The notes: a model not told the origin generated them from the sequence alone. Shown: positions 6,987-15,287, numbered from the stretch's first letter. The stretch: DNA of 32,871 nt from Streptomyces sp. CB01881 (GCF_002953255.1 NZ_CP026498.1:10183508-10216378); one strand, 5' to 3'. Numbers and translations are program-made.

Positions 6987-8009
6987 ATGTCCCTCACCTC
7001 CCGCACCACCCTGACCAGAGCTGCGGCCTGCCTGCTGGCCGGCGGTCTGGCCCTCACGCTGACCGCGTGCGGCTCCGGCTCCAAGGGATCCGCGGACGCC
7101 GGTTCCTCCGGCCCGGTCAAGGTCGGCCTGATCACCAAGACCGACACCAACCCGTTCTTCGTCAAGATGAAGGAGGGCGCGCAGAAGGCCGCCAAGGAGA
7201 ACGACGTCACGCTGAGCACCGCGGCGGGCAAGTTCGACGGCGACAACGCGGGCCAGATCGCGGCGATCGAGAACATGGTCGCCGCCGGGGTCAAGGGCAT
7301 CCTGATCACCCCGAGCGACTCGAAGGCGATCCTGCCCGCGATCAAGAAGGCCCGGGACAAGGGCGTCCTGGTGATCGCCCTCGACAGCCCCACCGACCCG
7401 CAGGACGGCACCGACGCGCTGTTCGCCACCAACAATGAGAAGGCAGGCGTGCTGATCGGCCAGTACGCCAAGGCCGCGATGGCGGGCAGGACCGCGAAGA
7501 TCGCCACCCTCGACCTCGCGCCGGGCGTCGCCGTCGGGCAGCTGCGCCACGACGGCTTCCTGAAGGGCTTCGGCGTCCCGGAGGGCGACCCGTCGGTGGT
7601 CTGCTCCCAGGACACCGGCGGCGACCAGGCCAAGGGCCAGACCGCGATGGAGAACTGCATGCAGAAGGCGCCCGACATCAACGTCGTCTACACCATCAAC
7701 GAGCCCGCCGCGCTGGGCGCCTACACGGCGCTGAAGGCCAAGGGCCGGGAGAAGGACGTCCTGATCGTCTCGGTCGACGGCGGCTGCACCGGCACCCAGG
7801 CCGTCAAGGACGGCAAGATCGCCGCGACCTCCCAGCAGTACCCGCTGGTGATGGCGGCGCAGGGCGTCAAGGCCGTCGCCGACTACGCCAAGTCCGGCGT
7901 CAAGCCCATCGGTTACACCGACACCGGGGTCAACCTGATCACCGACAAGCCGCAGGCCGGCGTCGACGCCAAGGACACCGCCTACGGCCTGGAGAACTGC
8001 TGGGGCTGA
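6987..8009 (+). CDS. frcB: Fructose-type ABC transporter substrate-binding lipoprotein
   Basis: 340 residues with a lipoprotein signal peptide: a basic N-terminus, hydrophobic stretch, and lipobox LTAC with the lipidated Cys28. The mature protein is a type I (ribose/galactose-like) periplasmic-binding fold: VGLITKTDTNPFFVKMKEGA, GDNAGQIAAIENMVAAGVKG, VLVIALDSPTDP, INVVYTINEPAALGAYTALK, VSVDGGCTGTQ and a C-terminus ending GLENCWG. These stretches strongly resemble rhizobial FrcB, the fructose-binding protein. It is anchored outside the membrane and delivers sugar to FrcC. The start is the ATG at 6987 with AGGAG upstream. The doubled operator lies just before it. Confidence 0.9.
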   Translation: MSLTSRTTLTRAAACLLAGGLALTLTACGSGSKGSADAGSSGPVKVGLITKTDTNPFFVKMKEGAQKAAKENDVTLSTAAGKFDGDNAGQIAAIENMVAAGVKGILITPSDSKAILPAIKKARDKGVLVIALDSPTDPQDGTDALFATNNEKAGVLIGQYAKAAMAGRTAKIATLDLAPGVAVGQLRHDGFLKGFGVPEGDPSVVCSQDTGGDQAKGQTAMENCMQKAPDINVVYTINEPAALGAYTALKAKGREKDVLIVSVDGGCTGTQAVKDGKIAATSQQYPLVMAAQGVKAVADYAKSGVKPIGYTDTGVNLITDKPQAGVDAKDTAYGLENCWG

Positions 8010-8028
8010 TCCGCGCCCCGCTGAACCA

Positions 8029-8071
8029 GCGGTCCGGGCCGGATCCCCTGCCCCGACCCGGCCCGGACCGC
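8029..8071. terminator. Strong hairpin between frcB and frcC
   Basis: Perfect 14-bp arms GCGGTCCGGGCCGG and CCGGCCCGGACCGC enclose a 15-base loop. The hairpin begins 20 bp after the frcB stop and is not followed by a U-run. In a binding-protein-first operon it probably acts as a partial terminator or a 3' RNA stabiliser that makes FrcB more abundant than the membrane parts. Confidence 0.7.
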
Positions 8072-8134
8072 TCCCACTCGTCGCGACGCCGCCCGCTCGG
8101 CGCTCCCGATCCGCTCCACCGGCAAGGACCTCAC

Positions 8135-9130
8135 ATGACCACATCCACCGTCCCGTACGGAAACCTGACCGGGCCGTCGACGCTGCGGCGGCTGGCGACG
8201 GCCCCGATCGCGGGCCCGCTCGCCGCGCTCGTACTGGCCTGCGCCTTCTTCTCCCTGATGACGGACCAGTTCCTGTCCGGCGGGAACTTCTCCCTGATCA
8301 TCCAGCAGGTGATGGTGGTCGGTGCGCTGGCCGTGGGGCAGACGCTGATCATCCTGACGGCCGGCATCGACCTGTCCTGCGGCGCGGTGATGGCCTTCGG
8401 CTCGATCGTGATCGCGAAGATGGCCGCCGAGGGCACCGTCCCGCCGCTGGTGGCCATCGCGCTGGGCCTGGCGGTGTGCGCGGGTTTCGGGCTGCTCAAC
8501 GGCCTGCTGGTGAAGCTGATCCCGCTGCCGCCGTTCATCGTGACGCTCGGCATGCTGAACGTGGCCTTCGCGCTCACCCACATCTACTCCAACGAACAGA
8601 CCGTCAGCGACCTGCCCCGCGCGCTGACCTTCCTGGGCGAGACGTTCCCGCTCGGCGGCACCGACGTCACCTACGGCTCGCTGGTCGCCCTGGCGCTGTT
8701 CGGCGTGTTCGCCTACCTGCTGAGCAGCACCTCCTGGGGCCGCCACGTCTACGCGCTCGGCAACAGCCCCGAGGCCGCCCGGCTCAACGGCATCCGCACC
8801 GGCCGCCTCACCATCGGCCTCTACGCGATCGCGGGACTGATCTACGGCCTCGCCGCGCTGCTGCTGATCTCCCGCACCGGGGTCGGCGACCCGCAGGCGG
8901 GGCAGACCGACAACCTCGACAGCATCACCGCCGTCGTCCTCGGCGGCACGAGCCTGTTCGGCGGCCGCGGCAGCGTCCTGGGCTCCCTGATCGGCGCCCT
9001 CATCGTCGGCGTGTTCCGCAACGGCCTCCAGCTGATGGGCGTCGCCTCCATCTACCAGACCCTGATCACCGGCGTCCTGGTCATCCTCGCCGTCACCGTC
9101 GACCAGATCTCCCGGAAGAAGATGCGCTGA
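8135..9130 (+). CDS. frcC: Fructose-type ABC transporter permease
   Basis: 331 residues and very hydrophobic, with roughly eight to ten membrane segments such as LAALVLACAFFSLM, VMVVGALAVGQTLIILTAG, LVAIALGLAVCAGFGLL and SLIGALIVGVFRNGL. The motif AGIDLSCGAVMAFGS and the cytoplasmic coupling stretch GNSPEAARLNGI are typical of RbsC/FrcC-type permeases (BPD_transp_2 family). It forms the membrane channel, probably as a homodimer, for the sugar delivered by the preceding lipoprotein. AAGGA precedes the ATG. Its stop codon overlaps the next start by one base (TGATG), so frcC and frcA are translationally coupled. Confidence 0.92.
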   Translation: MTTSTVPYGNLTGPSTLRRLATAPIAGPLAALVLACAFFSLMTDQFLSGGNFSLIIQQVMVVGALAVGQTLIILTAGIDLSCGAVMAFGSIVIAKMAAEGTVPPLVAIALGLAVCAGFGLLNGLLVKLIPLPPFIVTLGMLNVAFALTHIYSNEQTVSDLPRALTFLGETFPLGGTDVTYGSLVALALFGVFAYLLSSTSWGRHVYALGNSPEAARLNGIRTGRLTIGLYAIAGLIYGLAALLLISRTGVGDPQAGQTDNLDSITAVVLGGTSLFGGRGSVLGSLIGALIVGVFRNGLQLMGVASIYQTLITGVLVILAVTVDQISRKKMR

Positions 9131-9972
9131 TGAGCACCTCCACCGCCACCACTGCTCCCGTCATCCAGGCCCGGGGCCTGGTCAAGCGCTACGGCCACGT
9201 CACCGCCATCGACGGCGCCGACTTCGACCTGCTGCCCGGCGAGGTGCTGGCCGTCATCGGCGACAACGGCGCCGGCAAGTCCAGCCTCATCAAGGCGCTC
9301 ACCGGCGCCGTCACCCCGGACGAGGGCGAGATCCGCCTGAACGGCGAGGTGATCCGCTTCAACGGCCCGCAGGACGCCCGCGCGCACGGCATCGAGACCG
9401 TGTACCAGGACCTCGCGGTGGCGGCCTCGATGGACATCGCCTCCAACATGTTCCTCGGCCGGGAGCTGCGCCGGCCCGGCCCGCTGGGCAGCGTCCTGCG
9501 GATGCTGGACAAGAAGCGGATGCGCGAGGAGGCGGCCGCCCACATGGCCGACCTCAAGATCGGCCTGCGCTCGCTCACCCAGCCGGTGGAGACGCTCTCC
9601 GGCGGCCAGCGCCAGGCCGTGGCGGTGGCCCGCTCGGTCGCCTGGGCCCGCAGCGTCGTCGTGATGGACGAGCCCACCGCGGCGCTGGGCGTCAAGGAGT
9701 CCGGCCAGGTGCTCGACCTGATCCGCCGGGTCCGCGACAAGGGGCTGCCGGTCATCCTGATCAGCCACAACATGCCGCACGTCTTCGAGATCGCCGACCG
9801 CATCCACGTCCATCGGATGGGCCGGCGCGAGGCCCTGATCAAGCCGTCCGACTACTCCATGGCGGAGGTGGTGGCCATCATGACCGGTGCGCTCACCGTC
9901 GACCCGGAGCGCGGCGGTACTGTCGTCGCGGATGCCGCTGCCGCCGAGGCGGCCGGAATCCGCTCGAACTGA
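9130..9972 (+). CDS. frcA: Fructose-type ABC transporter ATP-binding protein
   Basis: 280 residues with a single nucleotide-binding domain, unlike the double-domain RbsA of ribose importers but like FrcA. It carries Walker A GDNGAGKSS (44-52), Q-loop Gln93 in VYQDL, signature LSGGQ (156-160), Walker B VVVMDEP (176-182) and switch His213 in ISHN. It works as a homodimer on the cytosolic face of FrcC. The chosen ATG at 9130 overlaps the frcC stop. The last ~25 residues are an Ala-rich tail with no evident function. Confidence 0.92.
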   Translation: MSTSTATTAPVIQARGLVKRYGHVTAIDGADFDLLPGEVLAVIGDNGAGKSSLIKALTGAVTPDEGEIRLNGEVIRFNGPQDARAHGIETVYQDLAVAASMDIASNMFLGRELRRPGPLGSVLRMLDKKRMREEAAAHMADLKIGLRSLTQPVETLSGGQRQAVAVARSVAWARSVVVMDEPTAALGVKESGQVLDLIRRVRDKGLPVILISHNMPHVFEIADRIHVHRMGRREALIKPSDYSMAEVVAIMTGALTVDPERGGTVVADAAAAEAAGIRSN

Positions 9973-9984
9973 CCAGAGAAGTCC

Positions 9985-10020
9985 GCGCGGGGGCTCCGCC
10001 CACCACAGCGGGGCCCGCGC
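9985..10020. terminator. Weak hairpin between frcA and the LacI gene
   Basis: Arms GCGCGGG (9985-9991) and CCCGCGC (10014-10020) can pair across a 22-base loop in the 72-bp gap. There is no U-run. It may be only a weak attenuator, or chance in GC-rich DNA. Confidence 0.25.
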
Positions 10021-10044
10021 CCGACGAAGCCGGAACGGTGGTCC

Positions 10045-11064
10045 ATGGCCGCGCCCCGTCGCACCACGCTGAACGATGTCGCCCGGGAAGTCGGCGTGAG
10101 CGCCAAGACCGTCTCGCGGGTGCTCAACGGCGACGGGCCGACCTCGCGGGAAACCCGGGAGAAGGTCATGGCGGCGGTCGAGAAGCTCGGCTTCCAGCCC
10201 AACCTGATGGCCCGCAACATTCGCGTCGGCGGCCCGGACAGCACCGTCGGCCTGATCATCCCCGACATGGGCAACCCGTTCTTCGGCTCCGTCGCCGGCG
10301 GGATCGAGAGCGTCGTGCGCGAACGCGGACTGACGCTGCTGATGGGCTCCTGCGCCGACGACCCCGACCGGGAACGGGCGCTGATCACCACCTTCCTGGC
10401 TCGCCGGGTCAGCGCGCTGATGGTGGTGCCCACCGCGGGCGCCGACCACGCCCACCTGCGCACCGCCCGGGCCGGAGGCATGCCGGTGGTCTTCATCGAC
10501 CGCCCCGGCGCCGGCCTCACCGCCGACAGCGTGGTCAGCTCCAACCGGGACGGCGCCCGCGAGGGCACCGCCCACCTGATCGCCGCCGGCCACCGCCGGA
10601 TCGCCTTCGTCGGCGATCGCCCCGCCACCCTCTACACCCGCCGCGAGCGCCTCGCCGGCTACCGCGAGGCGCTCGACGCCGCGCACCTGCCCTACGACCG
10701 CACGCTCGTCCTCGACGGCCACACCGAGGCCGAGGCCGCCGACGCCGTCCAGCGCGCGCTGCGCGACCCGCAGCCGCCGACCGCGATCCTCGCGGCCAAC
10801 AACTTCGCCGCCATGGGCACCGTCCTCGGCACCACCCGGGCCGGCCGGCGCGACGTCGCACTCGTCTCCTTCGACGACCTGCCGTTCGCCGAGGTCCTGG
10901 AACCCGCCATCACCACCGTCGCCCAGGACCCGGCCGCCATCGGCACCGCCGCGGCCGAGATCGCCCTGGCCCGCCTCGACGGCGACCGCACCCGGGCCCG
11001 CACGGTCACCGTCCCCACCCGCCTCATCCCCCGCGGATCCGGCGAACTCCCGCCCTCCGCGTAG
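10045..11064 (+). CDS. LacI-family repressor of the fructose locus
   Basis: 339 residues. The N-terminal helix-turn-helix reads TTLNDVAREVGVSAKTVSRV, followed by the hinge region LGFQPNLMARNIR. The effector domain is periplasmic-binding-like: TVGLIIPDMGNPFFGSVAGG, PVVFIDRPG, HRRIAFVGDR, RLAGYREALDAA and VSFDDLPFAEVLEPAITTV. The length is normal and no break is seen. It follows frcA by 72 bp on the same strand and probably shares its transcript. The doubled palindrome at 6902-6931 fits its family and is its likely target; the inducer would be the transported sugar or its phosphate. Confidence 0.92.
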   Translation: MAAPRRTTLNDVAREVGVSAKTVSRVLNGDGPTSRETREKVMAAVEKLGFQPNLMARNIRVGGPDSTVGLIIPDMGNPFFGSVAGGIESVVRERGLTLLMGSCADDPDRERALITTFLARRVSALMVVPTAGADHAHLRTARAGGMPVVFIDRPGAGLTADSVVSSNRDGAREGTAHLIAAGHRRIAFVGDRPATLYTRRERLAGYREALDAAHLPYDRTLVLDGHTEAEAADAVQRALRDPQPPTAILAANNFAAMGTVLGTTRAGRRDVALVSFDDLPFAEVLEPAITTVAQDPAAIGTAAAEIALARLDGDRTRARTVTVPTRLIPRGSGELPPSA

Positions 11065-11204
11065 CAGTTCCGCACCACCGCCGCTGCAACGACCCGCTCG
11101 ACCCCGTCGTCGCGCCGCGCTGCCCCGGCGCAGCCATGCCCTGATGCCGCCGTGCCCCGACGAGCCGCGAGCGCGTCCCCCGCACCCACCCCACCTCAAG
11201 CTCT

Positions 11205-11322
11205 GTGAAGAAGCTCGCCGTGCCCGCGTCCCGACCCACCCGTCGTACCTCGCTGGCCGTCCTGGCCACCGCCTTCTGCCTCGCCCTGACCGCCGCCTCC
11301 CCGCCGTGGCCGACACCGCTCG
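11205..11322 (+). pseudogene. Orphan signal peptide of a deleted secreted protein
   Basis: From a GTG at 11205 the frame reads a typical Streptomyces Sec signal: the basic start KKLAVPASRPTRRTSL, hydrophobic core AVLATAFCLALTAA and then SP. Adding back one missing base near 11300 restores an AVADTA cleavage region, the usual A-x-A site. After about 11322 the sequence no longer resembles a secreted protein and merges into the leftward kinase remnant; the frame stops at 11393. It seems that a secreted enzyme following the LacI gene was removed by a deletion. Sugar loci of this kind often carry an extracellular glycosidase, but the lost product cannot be known. Confidence 0.5.
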
Positions 11323-11379
11323 TTGTGTTACAGCGCCAGAACGACCTCGGCCCCGGAGCGCCGGGTCGGAACGGCCGCG

Positions 11380-11866
11380 GCCCACTGCCCTGAGCCGCTC
11401 CGCGACGGCTCCGGCACCCCCCGGGCGATCCGCAGGTTCCTTGCTGAGCAGCACAGACACCAGACGGTCGAGATCCTCGGGAATGCCCGCCCGGAGCAAG
11501 CCGAGGCGCGGGGGCGGCCGCGACCTGGGCTGCCAGGCCCACGGCCTGCTCAACGGGTAGTCCGGACGGCTGTTCCCGAAGCACACCCGCGAGATTGCGC
11601 CCACTGATCAGCTCCATGACCAGGTGGGGCTTTCCGTCCTGCTCCCCCCTGTCGAAGATCTGGGCAATGCCGGGATGCTGGAGCCAGGCGCTGACCCGGG
11701 CCTCCCGACGGAACCTCTCCAGGGCACTGCCCCTGGCGGCCAGGTGCGGGACGAGGAACCTGATGGCGGCCTCGCGGTCCAGCCGCGAGTCGTGGGCCTG
11801 CCAGACCTCGCCCATCCCGCCACGACCGAGCGGCACCTCCTGCCTGTACCAGTCGGCGATCCGCAT
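11380..11866 (-). pseudogene. Ser/Thr protein kinase with its catalytic core deleted
   Basis: The ATG at 11866 opens a Hanks-type N-lobe: VPLGRGGMGEVWQAHDSRLD (glycine loop), AAIRFLVPHL, ALERFRREARVSAWLQHPGI, KPHLVMELISGRNLAGVL. At about 11505 it jumps, with a frame change, to IPEDLDRLVSVLLSKEPADRP, which is the end of a kinase C-lobe. The HRDLKPxN loop, DFG, activation loop and APE are all missing. The ATP-binding lysine position is also Arg36 instead of Lys. No functional kinase is possible. The 3' end runs into sequence next to the orphan signal peptide. Confidence 0.75.
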
Positions 11867-12156
11867 CCCCGAACGTTCACAGGCCGGCACACTCCCTCGA
11901 TCGCCGCAGACATCCGGGGCGGTCGACGGCCTCGGGCATCGAGACGGGCCTACCTGATTACCCGTCAGGAAAGTCGGCAAAATGTCAGCACCGATCCGAC
12001 CAGGCCCTGTCGCACCCAGCCGGACATGAGAATTCGACGGCTCTTCCGCCCATGCCGGCAAGGCCGTGAGACAGCTCTGGAGGCCACCTTCGAGTGCAGG
12101 TACCGCGCACGAGGCCACCGCCTCGCACGCAGCCCGCACGCCGGTATTACCGCAGG
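11867..12156. other. 290-bp gap with no recognised gene
   Basis: No coding pattern is recognised on either strand between the kinase remnant and pirin. A small inverted repeat, CCTGA-N7-TCAGG, lies at about 11951-11967. The rest is ordinary GC-rich sequence and may be the old promoter region of the broken kinase. Confidence 0.4.
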
Positions 12157-13116
12157 TCAGCGCGCCCGACCACGGGGCTTGAGCGGGATGTCGGGGAGCC
12201 CTGGCGCACGCAGGCGGGCACCGTCGTAGCCGTGCACTTCACCGAACCGCGAGCTCTTCTCCCAGTCGTTCCGTGCCTGTACGATCTCGTCGCCGGAGCG
12301 GCCGATGAAGTTCCACCACATGACCAGCTTCTCCTCGAAGGGCTCGCCGCCGAGGAGGAGGACGGCGGAGTCGGTGCGGGCGAGGAGGGGGAGTTCGCGG
12401 CGGTCGCTGCCGAGGTAGAGCATGGAGCCGGGTTCGACGCGGACGCCGTCGACGTCGACGCTGCCGGACATGGAGAGGACGGCGTACTCGAAGCCGGGTT
12501 CGAGGGGGAGCTTGAGGTCGGCGCCCTCGGTGAGGGCGAGGTCGGCGCCGACCAGGGGGGTGTAGGCGGTGCCGGGGGAGGTGGCCGTGTCGAGGGTGCC
12601 CATGATGACGGTGCCGCGCAGGCCCGGGGCGGTGACGACGGGCAGCTCGGCGTGGTGCTCGAAGGCGGGGGCGGTGTGGCGGTGGGCGTCCGGGAGGGCG
12701 ACCCAGAGCTGGGCGCCTTCCAGGAAGCGGGCGTGCGGGCGCGGGGACTCCTCGGAGTGGGAGATCGCCCGGCCGGAGGTCATCAGGCCCAGCTCGTAGG
12801 GGCGGACGGTCTGGAGGCTGCCGAGGCTGTCGCGGTGCAGGACCTCGCCCTGGTGGAGCCAGCTCACGGTCTGCAGTCCCATGTGCGGGTGCGGGGGGAC
12901 CTGCATGCCGGGCTCGTCGGCGATGTCGTCCGGGCCGTAGTGGTCGACGAAGCACCAGGCGCCGACCATCCGGCGGCCGAGGTTGGGCAGCAGACGACGC
13001 ACGACGGTGCTCTCGCCGAGCGGGACCTGGCGTCCGGTCAGCAGTTCCCGGACCGGACCGGTGCCGGTCCGGCCACCGCAGGGGGTCGGGGCGGGCTTGA
13101 GATCGAGATTGCTCAT
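12157..13116 (-). CDS. Pirin family protein
   Basis: 319 residues from the ATG at 13116, where MSNLDLKPAP begins; upstream codons in the same frame are Arg-rich and not protein-like. It is a bicupin. The N-terminal pirin cupin carries the metal-binding residues His76 and His78 (PPHPHMG), His120 and Glu122 (SHSEES), matching the His-His-His-Glu set of pirins. Other family landmarks are RRMVGAWCFVDHYGP and LGLMTSGRAISHSEE. Pirins bind Fe(II); some bacterial members oxidise quercetin, others modulate metabolic enzymes. Which applies here is not clear. The gene lies 195 bp downstream of the epimerase gene on the same strand and could share its transcript. Confidence 0.93.
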   Translation of the reverse strand: MSNLDLKPAPTPCGGRTGTGPVRELLTGRQVPLGESTVVRRLLPNLGRRMVGAWCFVDHYGPDDIADEPGMQVPPHPHMGLQTVSWLHQGEVLHRDSLGSLQTVRPYELGLMTSGRAISHSEESPRPHARFLEGAQLWVALPDAHRHTAPAFEHHAELPVVTAPGLRGTVIMGTLDTATSPGTAYTPLVGADLALTEGADLKLPLEPGFEYAVLSMSGSVDVDGVRVEPGSMLYLGSDRRELPLLARTDSAVLLLGGEPFEEKLVMWWNFIGRSGDEIVQARNDWEKSSRFGEVHGYDGARLRAPGLPDIPLKPRGRAR

Positions 13117-13311
13117 GTCGCGGATCCACCACCGTACGGGTCGGGGCCGGCCGGGGCCGGAGGGTCGTCGGCAACGATCATCCATCAACCCGCGGTGTTC
13201 CTCCACCCACGGCGGCCGGGCGCGGCCCCGGGCACGGGCCCGGCATACGGTCCCGCGCCCCGGCTGCCGGCTGCCGGCCGCTGGCCGACGACCACCGGCC
13301 GGCACCGCGGG

Positions 13312-13995
13312 TCAGTGCCGGCAGGCCCACCAGGCGTCCGCCGTCGCGGCGTCCGCGAGCGAGCGCAGCTTGGCGACGGCCTCGGCCGGGTTCTCCGCCC
13401 CGTACACCGCCGAACCGGCCACGAAGACGTCCGCGCCCGCCTCGGCGCAGCGCTCGATGGTGCTCGCCGCGACACCGCCGTCGACCTGCAGCCACAGCTC
13501 CAGGCCGTGCTTGTCGATCAGCTCCCGGGTGCGGCGGATCTTCGGCAGCATGATGTCGAGGAACGCCTGCCCGCCGAAGCCCGGCTCGACCGTCATGATC
13601 AGCAGCATGTCCAGCTCGGGCAGCAGGTCCTCGTACGGCTCGATCGGCGTGCCGGGCTTGAGAGCCATGGACGCGCGGGCGCCCTTCGCCCGGATCTCAC
13701 GGGCGAGCCGGACGGGCGCGGCGGCGGCCTCCACGTGGAAGGTGACGGAACCGGCGCCGGCCTCGACGTACTGGGGGGCCCAGCGATCCGGGTCCTCGAT
13801 CATCAGGTGGCAGTCGAGCGGGATGTCGGTGGCGCGGGCCAGCGACTCGACGATCGGGACGCCCAGCGTCAGGTTGGGGACGAAGTGGTTGTCCATCACG
13901 TCGACGTGCAGCCAGTCCGAGCCCCTCACGGCCTCGGCCTCGTCGGCGAGGCGGGCGAAGTCCGCGGACAGGATGCTGGGGCTGATCTGGGACAT
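13312..13995 (-). CDS. rpe: Ribulose-phosphate 3-epimerase
   Basis: 227 residues, the standard length. The TIM-barrel motifs are all in place: the ISPSILSADF start, WLHVDVMDNHFVPN with metal ligands His30 and Asp32, DCHLMI with His63, MTVEPGFGGQ (134-143) and LQVDGGV with the catalytic Asp172. It interconverts D-ribulose 5-phosphate and D-xylulose 5-phosphate in the pentose phosphate pathway in the cytosol. A GAAGG-type ribosome site precedes the ATG at 13995. It is the only clearly housekeeping enzyme in the window. Streptomyces often have it elsewhere too, so this may be one of two copies. Confidence 0.96.
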   Translation of the reverse strand: MSQISPSILSADFARLADEAEAVRGSDWLHVDVMDNHFVPNLTLGVPIVESLARATDIPLDCHLMIEDPDRWAPQYVEAGAGSVTFHVEAAAAPVRLAREIRAKGARASMALKPGTPIEPYEDLLPELDMLLIMTVEPGFGGQAFLDIMLPKIRRTRELIDKHGLELWLQVDGGVAASTIERCAEAGADVFVAGSAVYGAENPAEAVAKLRSLADAATADAWWACRH

Positions 13996-14106
13996 GGCCG
14001 ACTACCTTCGTGCGAGGGCTTGCGAGGGCTGGGGTGCCCGGACGACGGGCACGCTCGTCCCATCATCTCGTGCCGCGCGACCGGCGACCGCACCCCGCGG
14101 CCACCG

Positions 14107-14158
14107 CGTGACCGTCATCACACCCCGGCCGGAGTTACCGGGACCACCACCGCGGTCA
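14107..14158 (+). promoter_or_regulatory. Promoter block of the first SCO6745-family gene
   Basis: This ~52-bp block recurs almost unchanged at 15236-15287 upstream of the paralogue. Shared parts are CGTGACC, TCATCACACCCCG, GTTAyCG and an 18-bp palindrome-like end (14141-14158) of the form GGACC-N8-GGTCA. Its preservation beside two diverged coding copies suggests a promoter with an operator. Confidence 0.55.
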
Positions 14159-14233
14159 AGAACACCTGAGCGGCCCCCGGCACCCCGGGCGGTCGCCGTC
14201 CAGTCGGCACGATCCACCGAGGAAGGCCTCCCG

Positions 14234-15088
14234 ATGTCCGATCCCGTCCACCCCGCCCGGGCGCTGTGGCGGCTCTTCGAGCCGGTGTACGCCGTCACCT
14301 TCCTCCAGCCCGAGAGCCGTGCGGCCTTCGAGGCGGCCGGGCTGGACGGCAGCTGGCGCGGCTACTTCGCGGGCCGCTCGGCTCCGCTGGGCGCGGTGGA
14401 CGCACCGCCCGTGATCGCCTCGTTCTTCAGCTTTTCCCCGGCGATGGTGGAGCGGGCGCTGCCCGCGGTGTGGACGCACGCGAGCCCCCAGCAGGCTCTG
14501 GCCGCCCGGACCGAGGGCTCGGCGGCGGCGCTGACCCGGCTGCTGGCACCGGTGAAGCCCGAGCAGGTCGAATCCGCGGCGACCGCGCTGGAGGAGGCGG
14601 TGGCCCGGCTGGACTGCGCCGGCCGGGTGCTGGCCGCCGCCAACGCCGCACTCCCCCGGCCCGCGGACGTGTACGGGCGGCTGTGGCAGGCCGCGACCGT
14701 GCTGCGCGAGCACCGCGGGGACGGCCATGTGGCCGCGCTGGTCGCGGCGGGGCTGGACGGCTGCGAGGCGCCGGTGCTCCACTGCGCGCTGGACGCCGGC
14801 CGCGAGGTGCTCCAGCCGCTGCGCGGGTGGACGGACGAGGAGTGGGAGGCCGCTGCGGCGCGGCTGGTCGAGCGGGGCTGGCTGACGGCGGAGGGGGCGG
14901 TCACGGAGCTCGGCCGGATCCGGCACCGGGCCGTCGAAGCCGCCACCGACCTGGCCGCCGGCCGGGCGTGGGAGGGCCTGCCGCACGGCGAACTCGACCG
15001 CCTGACCGCCGCCTTGAAGCCGATCGCGGCGATCTGCCGCGAGCAGATGCCGATCAACCCGCTCGCGATGCCGCCGGTGCACCGGTAA
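14234..15088 (+). CDS. SCO6745-family protein, copy 1
   Basis: 284 residues from the ATG at 14234, preceded by GAGGAAGG. It begins HPARALWRLFEPVYAVTF and contains WRGYFAGRSAPLGAVDA, PPVIASFFSFSPAMVERALP, YGRLWQAATVLREHRGDGHVA and GWLTAEGAVTELGRIRHRAVE near the end. This is the helical SalK/HTH_67-type family named after Streptomyces coelicolor SCO6745, of unknown function; the C-terminal segment resembles a winged-helix fold. It is the first of two tandem paralogues about 70% identical by eye. No catalytic motif is recognised. It starts 76 bp after the conserved promoter block and is followed by a hairpin. Confidence 0.85.
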   Translation: MSDPVHPARALWRLFEPVYAVTFLQPESRAAFEAAGLDGSWRGYFAGRSAPLGAVDAPPVIASFFSFSPAMVERALPAVWTHASPQQALAARTEGSAAALTRLLAPVKPEQVESAATALEEAVARLDCAGRVLAAANAALPRPADVYGRLWQAATVLREHRGDGHVAALVAAGLDGCEAPVLHCALDAGREVLQPLRGWTDEEWEAAAARLVERGWLTAEGAVTELGRIRHRAVEAATDLAAGRAWEGLPHGELDRLTAALKPIAAICREQMPINPLAMPPVHR

Positions 15089-15115
15089 CCCGCCCACCCG
15101 GCTGCCGGGAGCGGG
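15089..15115 (+). terminator. Nested hairpin after SCO6745-family copy 1
   Basis: Outer arms CCCGC/GCGGG and inner arms CCCGG/CCGGG stack around a 3-base CTG loop, directly after the TAA. No U-run follows. It could separate transcription of the two paralogues. Confidence 0.4.
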
Positions 15116-15235
15116 CACCTCGCCCCGTCGTCTCGCGGGAACCGGCGGAGACCGACGAAGACCGACGGGATTTGACGGGGACCGGCGGAGAACGGCGGGG
15201 ACCGTAGCGGCCGGCGCCGAACAGCGAGACCTCCC

Positions 15236-15287
15236 CGTGACCCTCATCACACCCCGTGCAGGGTTATCGTGACCGCCGCCGTGGTCA
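15236..15287 (+). promoter_or_regulatory. Duplicated promoter block of the second SCO6745-family gene
   Basis: The counterpart of 14107-14158. It ends with the 18-bp inverted repeat TGACC-N8-GGTCA (15270-15287), whose arms are perfect here and one base off in copy 1. The distance to the start codon is 190 bp, against 76 bp in copy 1, mostly because of the inserted tandem repeat. Confidence 0.55.

Noticed and set aside
11205..11393. A 62-codon small secreted peptide gene
   Set aside because: The frame after the signal peptide is not protein-like, and restoring one base recovers a normal A-x-A cleavage site, so a truncated larger gene is more likely than a real small peptide.
9052..11604. An 850-codon open frame on the minus strand across frcA and the LacI gene
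   Set aside because: Only its first ~75 codons are meaningful (kinase C-lobe remnant, 11380-11490); the rest is the antisense of well-supported genes.
12094..15088. Very long plus-strand frames over pirin and rpe (691 and 701 codons)
   Set aside because: They are antisense to pirin and ribulose-phosphate epimerase; only the C-terminal part of the second, from 14234, is a real gene.
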